Source: Medakamo hakoo (taxonomy: Eukaryota; Chlorophyta; Trebouxiophyceae; Coccomyxaceae). From it: a DNA stretch of 64,000 bases. The notes beneath the pieces were generated by a model, which ran no database searches, was not told the origin of the DNA, and saw only the letters and a program-made list of their open reading frames with translations. Location of the stretch: positions 62,001 to 126,000 of the forward strand of contig CP089461.1 of NCBI GenBank assembly GCA_026636295.1. The letters are read 5' to 3'. Positions 11,442 through 20,606 of the stretch are shown here, one piece after another. The position numbers and the translations under genes are program-made. Each line of letters begins with the position of its first letter. Positions within the stretch are counted from its first letter, which is position 1.

Positions 11442-13040
11442 ATGCCCGACTCGCGGGGCGCCGGCTTCGCCACCGGCGCGGTCGCGGGCGCCGCTGCCGC
11501 AGCGGCTGGCCTGCTGGCCTGGCAAGCCTATGCCCGGCGGGTCGAGCCGTCCGCCCGGCGCCCGTGGAGCGGCGTCGAAGCCAACGGCGCGCTCCAGCCG
11601 GCCGTCGCGACGGCCGGCGCCGACGCCAAAGAAGCGCGAGCCCTGTCCTCCTCCACCCTCCGGTCCGACCCCATCATCCGCGAGCAGCTGACCCGCAACC
11701 TGCAGTTCTTTGGACAGGGCGGGCAGGGAGCGATTTGCGATGCGCTGGTCGTGGTTGTTGGTCTTGGAGTACGTTTTTGGTCGCTTTTTTTTTCTTCGCC
11801 TGCGCGCGCTCAGCCTGGCCACACCCATCCACCCACCCACCCATCCATCCATCCCATCACGACCGATGCCTCCTGTCCACACAATAAAAAAAAACACCAG
11901 GGCGTCGGCTCGCACGCCGCCCACATGCTGCTCCGGGCCGGCGTCGGCCGGCTGCGCCTCATCGACTTTGACCAGGTCACCCTGTCGTCGTTGAACCGGC
12001 ACGCGACGGCTGCTCGCGCCGACGTGGGGCTGCCCAAAGCGACGGCGCTCGCGCGCGCGTTTGCGTCCATCATGCCCGAAGCCAGGCTGGACCCGCGTGT
12101 CGCCATGTTCACCGCCGACGCCGCGGATGACCTGCTGGCCGGTGATGTGGCCTATGTCGTCGACGCCATCGACAACATCGGCACCAAGGTCGCCCTGCTG
12201 GCCGCGTGCGCGGCGAGGGGCCTGCGCGTCGTGTGCGCGGCGGGCGCGGGCGCCAAAGCCGACCCGACGCGCGTGCGGCTGGTCGACCTGGCCGCCTCCA
12301 AGTGCGACCCGTTGGCGAGGGCGGTCCGGTACAAGCTGCGCGCGGCGGGCGGCGACCCGTCCGGCGTCGTGGCCGTCGTGTCGGACGAGCCGCCGCGCTG
12401 TTCGCTCGTGTGGGCGGGCGGGGAGGGCGGCGGCGCGGACGCGGGCGACGAAGCGTCCGCGGCGGCGGCAGCGGCCGCCGACCCGGAAGCGTTTCGACCC
12501 GCGCCCGGCTTCCGCGTCCGCACCGTCCCGGTCTCGGGCCCGACGCCCGCGGCGTTTGGGCTGGCCGCCGCCGCGATGGTGCTGTGCGACCTGGCGGGCG
12601 CGCCCTTCACCCCCTGCCCGCCGCCGGACCCGCGGGCCTCGCACGCCTACCGCGTGCTCTGGGACCGGCTGGCCGAGGCGGAGGGCGCCCCCCCCGCCTG
12701 CGACGTCGACGACGTGGTCGTCCTCGTGCGCTCGGTCTGGCGGGTGGCCAGCGCGAGGTCTGCGCCGGCCGCCCGTCTGGCCGGCGGGGCCGGGCCCGTC
12801 CACGACCTGGCGTCCCTCACCCTGACCCGGTGGGACCCGGCCCGCCCGTCCACGCCCGACAACCTGGTCCTGCTGACCCGGGCCGAGGCCGAGGAGTTGG
12901 GACAGGCCGGCGGCGGGCCTGTGCTGGAAGCGGCGGTTGCCGCAGGGACGGCGTCGCCGGACGACGCGGCGTTTGTGCGGCGGGTGCGGGCGGGCCTGGC
13001 GGCCGCGGGCGTGGAGTGCGGGGTGCGAGGCTGGGACTGA
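11442..13040 (+). CDS. tRNA t6A dehydratase, E1-like (TcdA/Tcd1 family)
   Basis: Two exons, 11442-11768 and 11901-13040, give 488 residues. The intron (GTACGT...CACCAG) falls inside the glycine-rich nucleotide-binding loop, so splicing restores VVVVGLGGVGSHAA. The family uses ATP to cyclise t6A37 in ANN-decoding tRNAs, and yeast Tcd1/2 are anchored on mitochondria. Seen here are a short hydrophobic N-terminal segment (residues about 8-28), the Rossmann motif followed by LRLIDFD, RHATAARADVGLPKA, VVDAIDNIGTKVAL and a Cys-containing crossover region. The C-terminal half, with a disordered insert, is longer than in bacterial TcdA. The first in-frame ATG that keeps the anchor was chosen. A generic ThiF/MoeB-like E1 is the main alternative. 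Confidence 0.85.
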   Translation: MPDSRGAGFATGAVAGAAAAAAGLLAWQAYARRVEPSARRPWSGVEANGALQPAVATAGADAKEARALSSSTLRSDPIIREQLTRNLQFFGQGGQGAICDALVVVVGLGVRFWSLFFSSPARAQPGHTHPPTHPSIHPITTDASCPHNKKKHQGVGSHAAHMLLRAGVGRLRLIDFDQVTLSSLNRHATAARADVGLPKATALARAFASIMPEARLDPRVAMFTADAADDLLAGDVAYVVDAIDNIGTKVALLAACAARGLRVVCAAGAGAKADPTRVRLVDLAASKCDPLARAVRYKLRAAGGDPSGVVAVVSDEPPRCSLVWAGGEGGGADAGDEASAAAAAAADPEAFRPAPGFRVRTVPVSGPTPAAFGLAAAAMVLCDLAGAPFTPCPPPDPRASHAYRVLWDRLAEAEGAPPACDVDDVVVLVRSVWRVASARSAPAARLAGGAGPVHDLASLTLTRWDPARPSTPDNLVLLTRAEAEELGQAGGGPVLEAAVAAGTASPDDAAFVRRVRAGLAAAGVECGVRGWD

Positions 13041-13245
13041 GGTGCTTGTAGAGCGTGGGTGGGGTGGGGGTGGGTGGTGGGTGGTGGGGGCGGAACGCTG
13101 CTGGTGTAGAATCGCAATCACCACCCCACCTCGAGGTCGCGAGGTTTTCACAGGGTCGGGCGCGCGCGCAGACAGAGGTTTTGCGCGAGCGCGAGCGCGC
13201 GCGCCTGTCCCCCGTCGACACCCACCCACACCCCACACCACGACC

Positions 13246-14651
13246 ATGGGCCCGCCCACCCACCACGAGATCGCGCGCGTGCCGCTGCTGCACATCAACC
13301 GCGTGCAGGTGAGGTGGGGCGGAGCGCGCGTGGCGGCTGGGCGTCCGTCGGAATGCAGTGCCGCATTGCGGCGTCGTGTGCGCACTTTCCGACGCCGCGC
13401 CGCAACGGTGGCACGCGCCGCCAGGCCCTGTCCTTGCCTTGTGCGGATGGTGACGCGTGTGGAGACGAGCATGGGAGGCACAAGGGGCCTTCACCCGCCC
13501 TCCCTCCGCCCGCGGTCCGTCGCGAAAGCAAACGGGCGGCAAACGCGGCGCGCTGCCCTCCCACCCGGCCCCCACACCTCCCCTCCCCGCCCCGCCCCGC
13601 CCCACTCAGGAATCCCTCGACTCGCCCATCGACCGCCGGTCCGACTACTACCGCCGCGTCGCGTACGAGTCCGCGGACGGCGGGACGCGCACCCGGTCGG
13701 CGTCGCCGGACCACCGGCGGGGCGGCGGCCGCCAAGCCCTGCTCACGCCGCCCAACGTCCTGACCTTTGCCCGCCTCGCCATGGTCCCCGCCTTTGTGGG
13801 GCTGTGGTTCGACGGCGGGGCGTGCGCGTGGCGCCCGCCCGCCGCGGCGGCGGTGTTCATCGCCGCCGCTGTGACCGACTGGGCGGACGGCTACCTGGCC
13901 CGCCGGGTGAGTGTGGTGGGCGGTGTGTGTGGGGCGGTGTGTGTGTGTGTGTTTCGGGATGCTGACGTTCCCCCCCCCCCCCGCTGGGATTCCCCTCCCC
14001 CCTCCCTCTTTCTCATCCCCTGTCTCCCCCCCCCCCTCCCAGCTCCAAATCACGTCCGCCTTTGGCGCCTTCCTGGACCCCGTCGCCGACAAGATCATGG
14101 TCACGACGGCCCTGGTGCTGATGGCGGCGGCGCCGCCGGCGCCCCTCACCACGCTGGACCTGGCGATCCCGGTCGCGGTCATCATCTGCCGCGAAATCAC
14201 GATGTCCTCCCTGCGCGAGTGGGCCGCCGCGTCGGGCGGGGGCGCCCACAAGGCCGTCAAGGTCAACTCGCTGGGCAAGTGGAAGACGGCGCTGCAGATG
14301 GTGGCGATGTCCGTCATGCTCGTCCTGCGCCGGGCGGACGCCTGGGTGCCGGTCCGCCCGCGGACGGCAGGCGGGCGGGCTGCGCTCGCCCGGGCGCTAG
14401 CGACCGGCATGTGGGGCGCGCTGGCCCTGCTCTGGGCCGGCGCCTTCCTGGCGGTGCTCTCCCTGTACTACTACATGGCAAACGTCTGGCACTTTTTCCT
14501 CTACCCGGACGGCCCGCCGCCCGCCGCCAAGCCGCGGCTGGCCGGCTCGGCCGGCGCGTCCCCGCCCCGCCCGCCCGTGCCGGCCGCCGCCGCCGCCAAC
14601 GGCAGTGGGGCCCTGCGCCCGCGCACCCGGCGAGCCGCGGCCGGGCGGTGA
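13246..14651 (+). CDS. Phosphatidylglycerophosphate synthase
   Basis: Three exons, 13246-13308, 13610-13906 and 14043-14651, all phase 0, give 322 residues. The enzyme transfers glycerol-3-phosphate to CDP-diacylglycerol, the committed step to phosphatidylglycerol, needed in thylakoids and mitochondria. The CDP-alcohol phosphotransferase signature D-x2-D-G-x2-A-R-x8-G-x3-D-x3-D spans the second splice junction (DWADGYLARR, then AFGAFLDPVADK). Later features match PgsA/PGPS: VNSLGKWKTALQM and several hydrophobic membrane segments. The N-terminus is about 75 residues longer than bacterial PgsA and could include a targeting signal, although it is not Ser/Thr-rich. The C-terminal 45 residues are low complexity. 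A CDP-alcohol phosphotransferase of another specificity is unlikely given the K-x-K-T region. Confidence 0.87.
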
Positions 14652-14780
14652 TGGATCGGCTGGAGTGTGTGTGGTTTGGGCGTGTGTGGGCGGGGAGGGA
14701 GAGAGAACCCGACCAGGCGAGGGGGTTGCAGAAAAACGCATGGACACGGCAAAAACGACCCACCACCCACCCCCGCCTCC

Positions 14781-17700
14781 TCACCGCAGCGCCGCCAGCA
14801 GCACCGCCTTGGCCTCCTCACTCAAGGACGGCAGGCCGCCACCCTCGCCCTCACCCCACTCCAGCGCGGCCAAGCGGCCGGCCAACCCCGCCGCCCGGAC
14901 GCGCGCCACGGCCGCGGCCGCGGCGGCGGCCGGGAGCGGGGCGAGCGCGCCACCCCCGCCGCCGCCGCCTCCGCCGCCGCCACGTGCCGCCGCGCGCATG
15001 ACCTCGCCCGCCCGGGCGATGACGCTCGGCGCCAGGCCCGCCGCACTCGCGCAGGCCAGGCCAAAGGCGGGCGGCGCCGCGGCACCGGCCGCGTCGGACG
15101 ACGGCGCGGGGACCAGCCGGCGCAGGAAGGTCGGGGGCGGCCCGACCGGTGCGGGCGGCCCGGCCGCCGGCGGCGGCGGCAGGGCGCCCAGCGTCCAGCA
15201 GGCGACGCGCGCGTCGCCACCGTCCCCACGCCGGTCCAGGTACCGCCCATCCAAGACTTCGGAGTAGTGGGAGGTCGCGACCGTGCGCGGCGGGCGGGGT
15301 GACCGCCGGGACAGGGCGGCGAGGGACGCGCACACCAGGCCCGCGCCGTCGGCGGCGAGCGTGCCCGCGCCGACTTCGTCGATGAGGATGACGGACGCGT
15401 GCGTGGACAGAGTCAACGCCGCCGCCAGGCGGGCCAGGTCGGCCGCAAAGGCGCCGTGGCGCTGCCGTGGCGCGAGGAGGGGGGGTGGCGCGGCCTCCCC
15501 GCCGCAACCACCCCCGACGAAAAACAGGCGGTCCGCCAGCCCCACCGTCGCGGCGTCGGCCGGGACAAAGGCACCCATGTGAGCCAGGTGCACTATCAGC
15601 CCCACCTGGCGGGCGTACACGGATTTGCCCGACCCGTTGGGGCCGGTGACGACGTTGACGGGGGCGCCGCCGCCGCCGCCGCCGCCGCCGCCCTGGCCGC
15701 CCGCCATGGCCGTGTCGTTGGGGATGAAGGGCGTGCCGGGCGGGAGGGCCGCCTCCGCCAGCGGGTGGCGCCCACGGACGATGTCCAGGACCGGGTCGCG
15801 GACGAGCGTCGGCCGGGTCCAGGAGAGGTCGCGGGCGGCGGAGGCGAGGGCTGACAGCGCGCCGACCTCTGCGGCCGCGGTCGCCGCTGCGTCCAGCACG
15901 CGCCCCGCCTCGGCCGCGACCGCGCGTGCGGCGGCATCTATAATGGCAGCCTCCATGTCGGCGATGGCGTGCAGGATGTCGCCGTGTCGGGCGTCCAAAG
16001 CCCGCGTGGCCGTGGTGCGGTAGTACGCGACGGGCGGCGGGCGCGAGGTGGGTGGTGGGGGTGGAGGCGCGGCGGCGCGGTCGTGCGGGTTGCCGACCGC
16101 CAGCGCGGCCGACGACGCGGCCGGGCCCGTCGCTCCCAAGCGCGTGCTCGCGTAGCCCGCCGTCGTCGCGGCGTCGGCGTCAGACGCGGACGCGGGCGCG
16201 TACGCGCGCTCAAAGTCGGGCAGGGCGGCCGCGAGGAGGTCGGGCGGCAGGGCCCAGGCCGCGGCGGTGCGCGCGCGTTTCGACCCGCCGCCGTCGCCGC
16301 CGCCGCTCGGCCCTTGCACCCGGAGCAAGAAACCGATTTGCGGCAAGTACACAGCCGACCAGACCGTGCCAGCAATGGCCGGCGCCCAGCGCGGGCCGAG
16401 CCGGCCGAGCTCCGCGCCGACCGCCGCGTCGAGCTCGGCCGGCAGGGCCGCGTACGCGGCCCGGGCCGCGTCCAGGGCCGGCATGATGCCCGTGGCGACG
16501 GGCCCCGCGCCGGAGGCCGGGTCCAAGGACGCCGGGTCGAAGATGGCGGCCAAGTACGACTGGGCGGCCGGGATGGGCGGGTCGGGCCGCCGCCCGCCGC
16601 CGCCCCCGGTGGTGGTGGCGTCCCCGCGCACGGCGTCCACCAGGCGGGCGAGCGGCGGGCAGGCCGCCCACCCGCCGCGTTCGCCGTCGCCATCAAGCAG
16701 GCCGCTCTCCACGACGTCCACGCCACTCACCAGCTCGGCCCAGCTGTCCAGGCACCGGGCGACGGCGGACGGCGGGGCCCGCCCGCCGCTGGCGACGAGG
16801 GCGCGCAGGCAGGCGGCCGGGTCGCGCGCGCTGCGCAGGGCGCCGGTCAGGGCGTCGGCCGACTCGGCCGGCGCGCCCGCCAGCACTGCCACCGCGGCTT
16901 GGCGGCCGTGGATGGTGGCCAAGTCCGAGGACGGACGGGCGAGCCAGGCGCGCAGCACGGCCCGGGCGCCGGGCGAGGGCGCGCGCGGCAGCAGCAGCCC
17001 CGCCAAGCTCAACCCTTCCTTGGCGCGGACGGAGCCCAGCATGCCCGACGGGTGCGGGTCGTCCGCAAAGACGCCCAAACCGCGCAGGCTGGCCGCGTCG
17101 ATGAGCAGCGCGCCGGGCAGGGACGCTTGCGCAAAGGAGGAGGCGGCCAGGTGGGGCGGCGGCGGGGGTGCCGTGACGTCGCCCTCCCCCGCGGACCCTC
17201 CGTCGCGGAGGAGGACGGCGACGAGCGCGCCCGCGGCACAGGCCTGGTGGGCTTTGTCGGCGCCGCCACACCGGGCGGCCATCCACCCGTCGCGGGCGGC
17301 CGGGCCGGCCGGCGCGCCGTCGACGCGGAGGGCCTCCAGGGCGCGCGCCGCGGCGGGCGGGCTGAACAGCGCGGGCGCTTCCAGGCACAGCGCGACGGCC
17401 GGCGCGCCCTCCCCGCCCGCCTCCTCCATGGCCGCCGCGCCCGCACGCAGCCCGGCCAGCAGCCGAGGGTCGGAGGCGGTGGACGCGATGACGCGGGCCG
17501 GGCGCACGGCGCCCAAGAGCAGGCCGAGGGCCGGCGGCGGCGGCGGCGGCGGGCCGCCCGGGTGGGACCCTGGCGCCGCCGCTTCCGCCGCGACTTGCAC
17601 CAGGCGGAAGTCGCGGCTCTCAGCATCGTACCAGGCCGCACCCAGCGTGCCGGCCGACAGCATGACAGCACAGGTGACGGCCGGCCGAGGCGGGCGGGCG

Positions 17701-18038
17701 TCCGGGAACCAGAGAGAGGTCGGCAAGGACTCGCCGCCGCCGTCGCGGCCGTCTTCTTCCTCGCCGCCGTCCGGCAGCATCCACTCCACCTCGGACGGCG
17801 CGGCGCCCGTGCCCGCGCCCTCGGATGAGGGCGTGGACCATTCCATGGGCGTGCGACGCGGCGGCGGCGACCGCGCGCCCAGGCTTAAGCCGCGCGGAGG
17901 TGGCGGGTCGCCGCGCTGTGGGCGCCGGCCGTGCGGCGGCGGCGCGGACTCGCCCTCTTCCGACAGCGGCGACGGGGCGTCGAAGACAGGGAGCGGGTGC
18001 TGCCCGTTGCGGTGGCGTGGTGGCGAGCGCCAGGACAT
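14781..18038 (-). CDS. MSH5: Meiotic MutS homologue MSH5
   Basis: One uninterrupted frame, 1085 residues from the ATG at 18038. MSH5 pairs with MSH4 to stabilise recombination intermediates in meiosis and has no mismatch-binding domain. Seen are the MSH5-like N-domain start (CAVMLSAGTLGAAWYDAES), the core phrase RAVLRAWLARPSSDLATIHGR, Walker A (VVTGPNGSGKSVYARQVG), Walker B (SVILIDEVGAGT) and the switch region (VATSHYSEVLDG). The order and wording fit MSH5 better than MSH4 or MSH2. Inserted Gly/Pro runs make it longer than the about 800 residues usual for the family. The frame is open for 63 more codons upstream, but that part looks like CACACA leader, so the later ATG is preferred. Only 95 bp separate it from the upstream gene's stop. 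Confidence 0.85.
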   Translation of the reverse strand: MSWRSPPRHRNGQHPLPVFDAPSPLSEEGESAPPPHGRRPQRGDPPPPRGLSLGARSPPPRRTPMEWSTPSSEGAGTGAAPSEVEWMLPDGGEEEDGRDGGGESLPTSLWFPDARPPRPAVTCAVMLSAGTLGAAWYDAESRDFRLVQVAAEAAAPGSHPGGPPPPPPPALGLLLGAVRPARVIASTASDPRLLAGLRAGAAAMEEAGGEGAPAVALCLEAPALFSPPAAARALEALRVDGAPAGPAARDGWMAARCGGADKAHQACAAGALVAVLLRDGGSAGEGDVTAPPPPPHLAASSFAQASLPGALLIDAASLRGLGVFADDPHPSGMLGSVRAKEGLSLAGLLLPRAPSPGARAVLRAWLARPSSDLATIHGRQAAVAVLAGAPAESADALTGALRSARDPAACLRALVASGGRAPPSAVARCLDSWAELVSGVDVVESGLLDGDGERGGWAACPPLARLVDAVRGDATTTGGGGGRRPDPPIPAAQSYLAAIFDPASLDPASGAGPVATGIMPALDAARAAYAALPAELDAAVGAELGRLGPRWAPAIAGTVWSAVYLPQIGFLLRVQGPSGGGDGGGSKRARTAAAWALPPDLLAAALPDFERAYAPASASDADAATTAGYASTRLGATGPAASSAALAVGNPHDRAAAPPPPPPTSRPPPVAYYRTTATRALDARHGDILHAIADMEAAIIDAAARAVAAEAGRVLDAAATAAAEVGALSALASAARDLSWTRPTLVRDPVLDIVRGRHPLAEAALPPGTPFIPNDTAMAGGQGGGGGGGGGAPVNVVTGPNGSGKSVYARQVGLIVHLAHMGAFVPADAATVGLADRLFFVGGGCGGEAAPPPLLAPRQRHGAFAADLARLAAALTLSTHASVILIDEVGAGTLAADGAGLVCASLAALSRRSPRPPRTVATSHYSEVLDGRYLDRRGDGGDARVACWTLGALPPPPAAGPPAPVGPPPTFLRRLVPAPSSDAAGAAAPPAFGLACASAAGLAPSVIARAGEVMRAAARGGGGGGGGGGGALAPLPAAAAAAAVARVRAAGLAGRLAALEWGEGEGGGLPSLSEEAKAVLLAALR

Positions 18039-18133
18039 GGTGTCGTGGTCGAGCGTGTGTGCCGAAAAGGGAGGTATGTGTGTGTGTGTGTGGGAGGCGA
18101 CAGACTCGCCCATCCCATCCCACCCACCCGCTC

Positions 18134-19048
18134 TCACCCCGCCACCACTCCCAACGCCGCCAGCGCGCCCGCCGCGTCCTCGTCCTCGGCCCTCGCCGCC
18201 GCCGCTTCTTCCGCCCGAGCCGCCCACGCCTGCTTCTCAGCATTGGTCATGGCCGCCCAGGCCGCGCCCAGCGCGCGCTCAATGTCGTTGGCCCGCGTGC
18301 CCGCGCCCGCGGCCGCGGCCAGGCGGCGGCGTTCGTGCGCGGCGAAGGCTGTGTAGGCGGCCCGCCCCCGCGGGCGGGCGGCGCCCGAAGTGTCGACAGG
18401 CCGCGCCCGGCGGCGGCGAGACGGCAGTGGTGGCGGGGAGGTGGGCGACCGGGCGGCCGCCAGAGGCGGACCGCACCGCGGCGTCGCCACGCCGGGCGGC
18501 GCGGCGGGCCCGACCGCCGCGCCGGCTTCGGCCGTGCGCTGGCCAGCCAGGCCGGCCAGCACGGCCTTCACGTCCGGGTCGGTGAAGCCAAAGGCTTCCA
18601 GGCCGGACGCGGAGGCGGCCGGCACGCCGAGGGCCATGGCCAGCGCCGCGAGCGGCGCGGAGGGCGTCGCGCCGGTGAAGGTCAGGCGGGCCGGCGCGAC
18701 CGCGCCCGCGCCGCCGCCCGCCGGCCCGTCGGACGGCCAGGCGACGGCGAAGCGCGGCGGCGCGCCCGGCGCCGGGCCCGCCAACACGGCCAGCGTGCCA
18801 CGCCGGCCGTGCAGGCTGGACTCAGCCCGGAAGCCGGCGGGCGTGGGGAGGGCGCACCAGGGCGGGTAGTGGTGAGGGTGCAGGGCCGCCGCGCCGGTGA
18901 GCGGCCGCCCGCCCTCGCACGCGTGCGGCGGGTCGGGCAAGTGCAGCCAGGCCACTGCGTTGGCGGCGGCGCCCCAGGACATCACTACGGTGCCGTACGG
19001 CGACCGTTCAATGGAGTAGGGCAGCGGGGGCGGTGGGAGGGTGAGCAT
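18134..19048 (-). CDS. HMG-box protein
   Basis: A 304-residue frame with the chosen ATG at 19048. The C-terminal 70 residues look like an HMG box: a Pro-Arg start (RPRGRAAYTAFAAHERRRL), then LGAAWAAMTNAEKQAWAARAEE, with the Trp and Lys/Ala positions of the third helix. HMG boxes bend DNA or bind nucleosomes. The N-terminal part (SPYGTVVMSWGAAANAVAWLHLPD and onward) is less biased than its surroundings and is probably a folded domain that I do not recognise. The middle has a short DPDVKAVLAGL helix. The frame stays open far upstream across the divergent TL17 promoter, so an extra 5' exon cannot be excluded. Confidence 0.65.
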   Translation of the reverse strand: MLTLPPPPLPYSIERSPYGTVVMSWGAAANAVAWLHLPDPPHACEGGRPLTGAAALHPHHYPPWCALPTPAGFRAESSLHGRRGTLAVLAGPAPGAPPRFAVAWPSDGPAGGGAGAVAPARLTFTGATPSAPLAALAMALGVPAASASGLEAFGFTDPDVKAVLAGLAGQRTAEAGAAVGPAAPPGVATPRCGPPLAAARSPTSPPPLPSRRRRARPVDTSGAARPRGRAAYTAFAAHERRRLAAAAGAGTRANDIERALGAAWAAMTNAEKQAWAARAEEAAAARAEDEDAAGALAALGVVAG

Positions 19049-19168
19049 GGAGGGCGGGTTGGTGGGCGGGACGGGACGGGGGGGGGGATGGCTTGTGTGT
19101 GCGGGTCCGCCGTCACTCCGTCGTCGGACAACAAAAAGAACAAGGCACAGAACCTGCTGCACAGGGCA

Positions 19169-20247
19169 ATGCGTGCGTCCACCACTTCCACCCGCCCGGC
19201 GGGTGCGGCGATGAACACGCCCTGCCCGCCCGCCGTGGGTGCGTTGGACAAGAGGGCCGTCCGCCCGCACGCTCGCAGCCCTGCCCCCACGACGGCCCGC
19301 TGGCCGATGGGCAAAGAGCGCCACGTCGCCGCCGCGCACGTCGTCTGCCGCCCACTGCTCCCTCCCGCCCTCGCAGCGCATGCCCAACAAGGCTCAGCCT
19401 GCACTGGCGAAACAGCGATGCCAATGCGGGCCGGCGTCACACGCACACAAAACTTCCGCGCACGCGGCCTGCACCTCCTCCTCTCACCCTCTCGTCGCTG
19501 CTCCCTCGACCAACCACTCTCCCCCCCACAGCCCCTCGCAGCCAGCACCCGCTGTCGGCCCGCCTGGCCGCGGCAGCCGCTGCAGCCCTCATCACGCTGG
19601 GCGGCGGTGCCACCCCCGCTATGGCCGCCATGCGCCTGCCGCCCATCGACACCGGTGCGTTTAAGGGTTGGGGCGCGTTGTCCCCCCATCGTGTCCTCTG
19701 CCGCCGCCGTCCCCCCTCCTCCCCCACCCCCCACTCCACCTCACACGACGCCTCGTGCCTCCACCACACTCCCCCCCACCCGGCGCATGCAGACCCCAAC
19801 CGGTGCGAGCGCGCCTTCACCGGCAACACCATCGGCCAGGCCAACGCCGTGTCCGACAAAGTCCTGGACCTGCGCGGCTGCAAGCTGGCGCGCGCCAACC
19901 TGGACGGCAAGACGCTGGCGGGCGCGCTGATGGCGGACGGCGTCTTCGACGGCGCGTCCATGGTGGAGGCCATCCTGTCCAAGGCGTACGCGCGCGGCGC
20001 CAGCTTCAAGGGCGCCAACATGACCAACGGCGTCCTGGACCGCATCGACTGGACGGGCGCCGACCTGTCCGGGGTCAACTTCACAAACTCCGTCCTGACC
20101 GGGTCGGTCGGCATCGAGGCCGCGACGTTTGACGACAAGACTGTGTTCGAGGACGCGCTGATCGGCAACGAGGACGCCAAGAAGCTGTGCCTGAACCCCA
20201 CGCTGCGCGGGGTGCCGCGGTCCCAGGTCGGGTGCCGTGGCGGGTGA
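19169..20247 (+). CDS. Thylakoid lumen pentapeptide-repeat protein TL17-like
   Basis: Three exons, 19169-19238, 19532-19654 and 19793-20247, give 215 residues. Exons 1-2 encode a two-part transit peptide: a Ser/Thr/Arg-rich N-terminus (MRASTTSTRPAGAAM) and a hydrophobic lumen-targeting stretch (LAAAAAAALITLGGG) ending in a TPAMAA cleavage site. The mature part begins near NRCERAFTGNTIGQAN, nearly identical in wording to plant TL17, followed by pentapeptide repeats (A/C-D/N-L-x-x: KLARANLDGKTLAGALM, ANMTNGV, ADLSGVN) forming a right-handed beta helix, and a C-terminal Cys-containing cap (LCLNPTLRGVPRSQVGC). The function in the lumen is not firmly known. The first exon is the most tentative part: it rests on phase-1 agreement and on the transit-peptide look. 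Confidence 0.85.
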
Positions 20248-20606
20248 ATGAACGCGGGCGGGGCGGGGTGGTGTGGAAGAGGACGGGGTGGGGGTGTGGG
20301 ATGGACGCGAGCGGGCCGGGTGGCGCGCGCGCGGGGTGGGGCGCTCGGCAGAGAACAAAGCCAGGGCCGGTGGCGTGTGAACCGAATAAAGGACAGACTC
20401 TGTGTTGCGCTGTGCTGCTGCTGAACAGGGGGGTGGGGGTGCGCCGGCCAGGACGAGGGTGCTCGCGTCCTGGGGTCAGCTTTCCCGCCGACGCGCACAG
20501 AATAAAAGAGAGACAACAACGCTCCGCCGGGGCTTCCGCACCCTCTCGCGCGCGTGTGTGCGTGTGCGCACGAGTGCAGGCTGCCCTGCACTCCCCGCCA
20601 CACGGC
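20248..20606. other. Intergenic, TL17 3' side and SET gene leader
   Basis: 359 bp between two plus-strand genes. It contains an AATAAA at 20383-20388 and another at 20501-20506, which could serve as polyadenylation signals, and nothing else that I can name. Confidence 0.4.

Noticed and set aside
9033-13481. 1482-codon antisense frame across the helicase and dehydratase genes
   Set aside because: Shadow of two real genes. Its residues are Arg/Gly/Ala runs with no family match, a known effect of very high GC at third positions.
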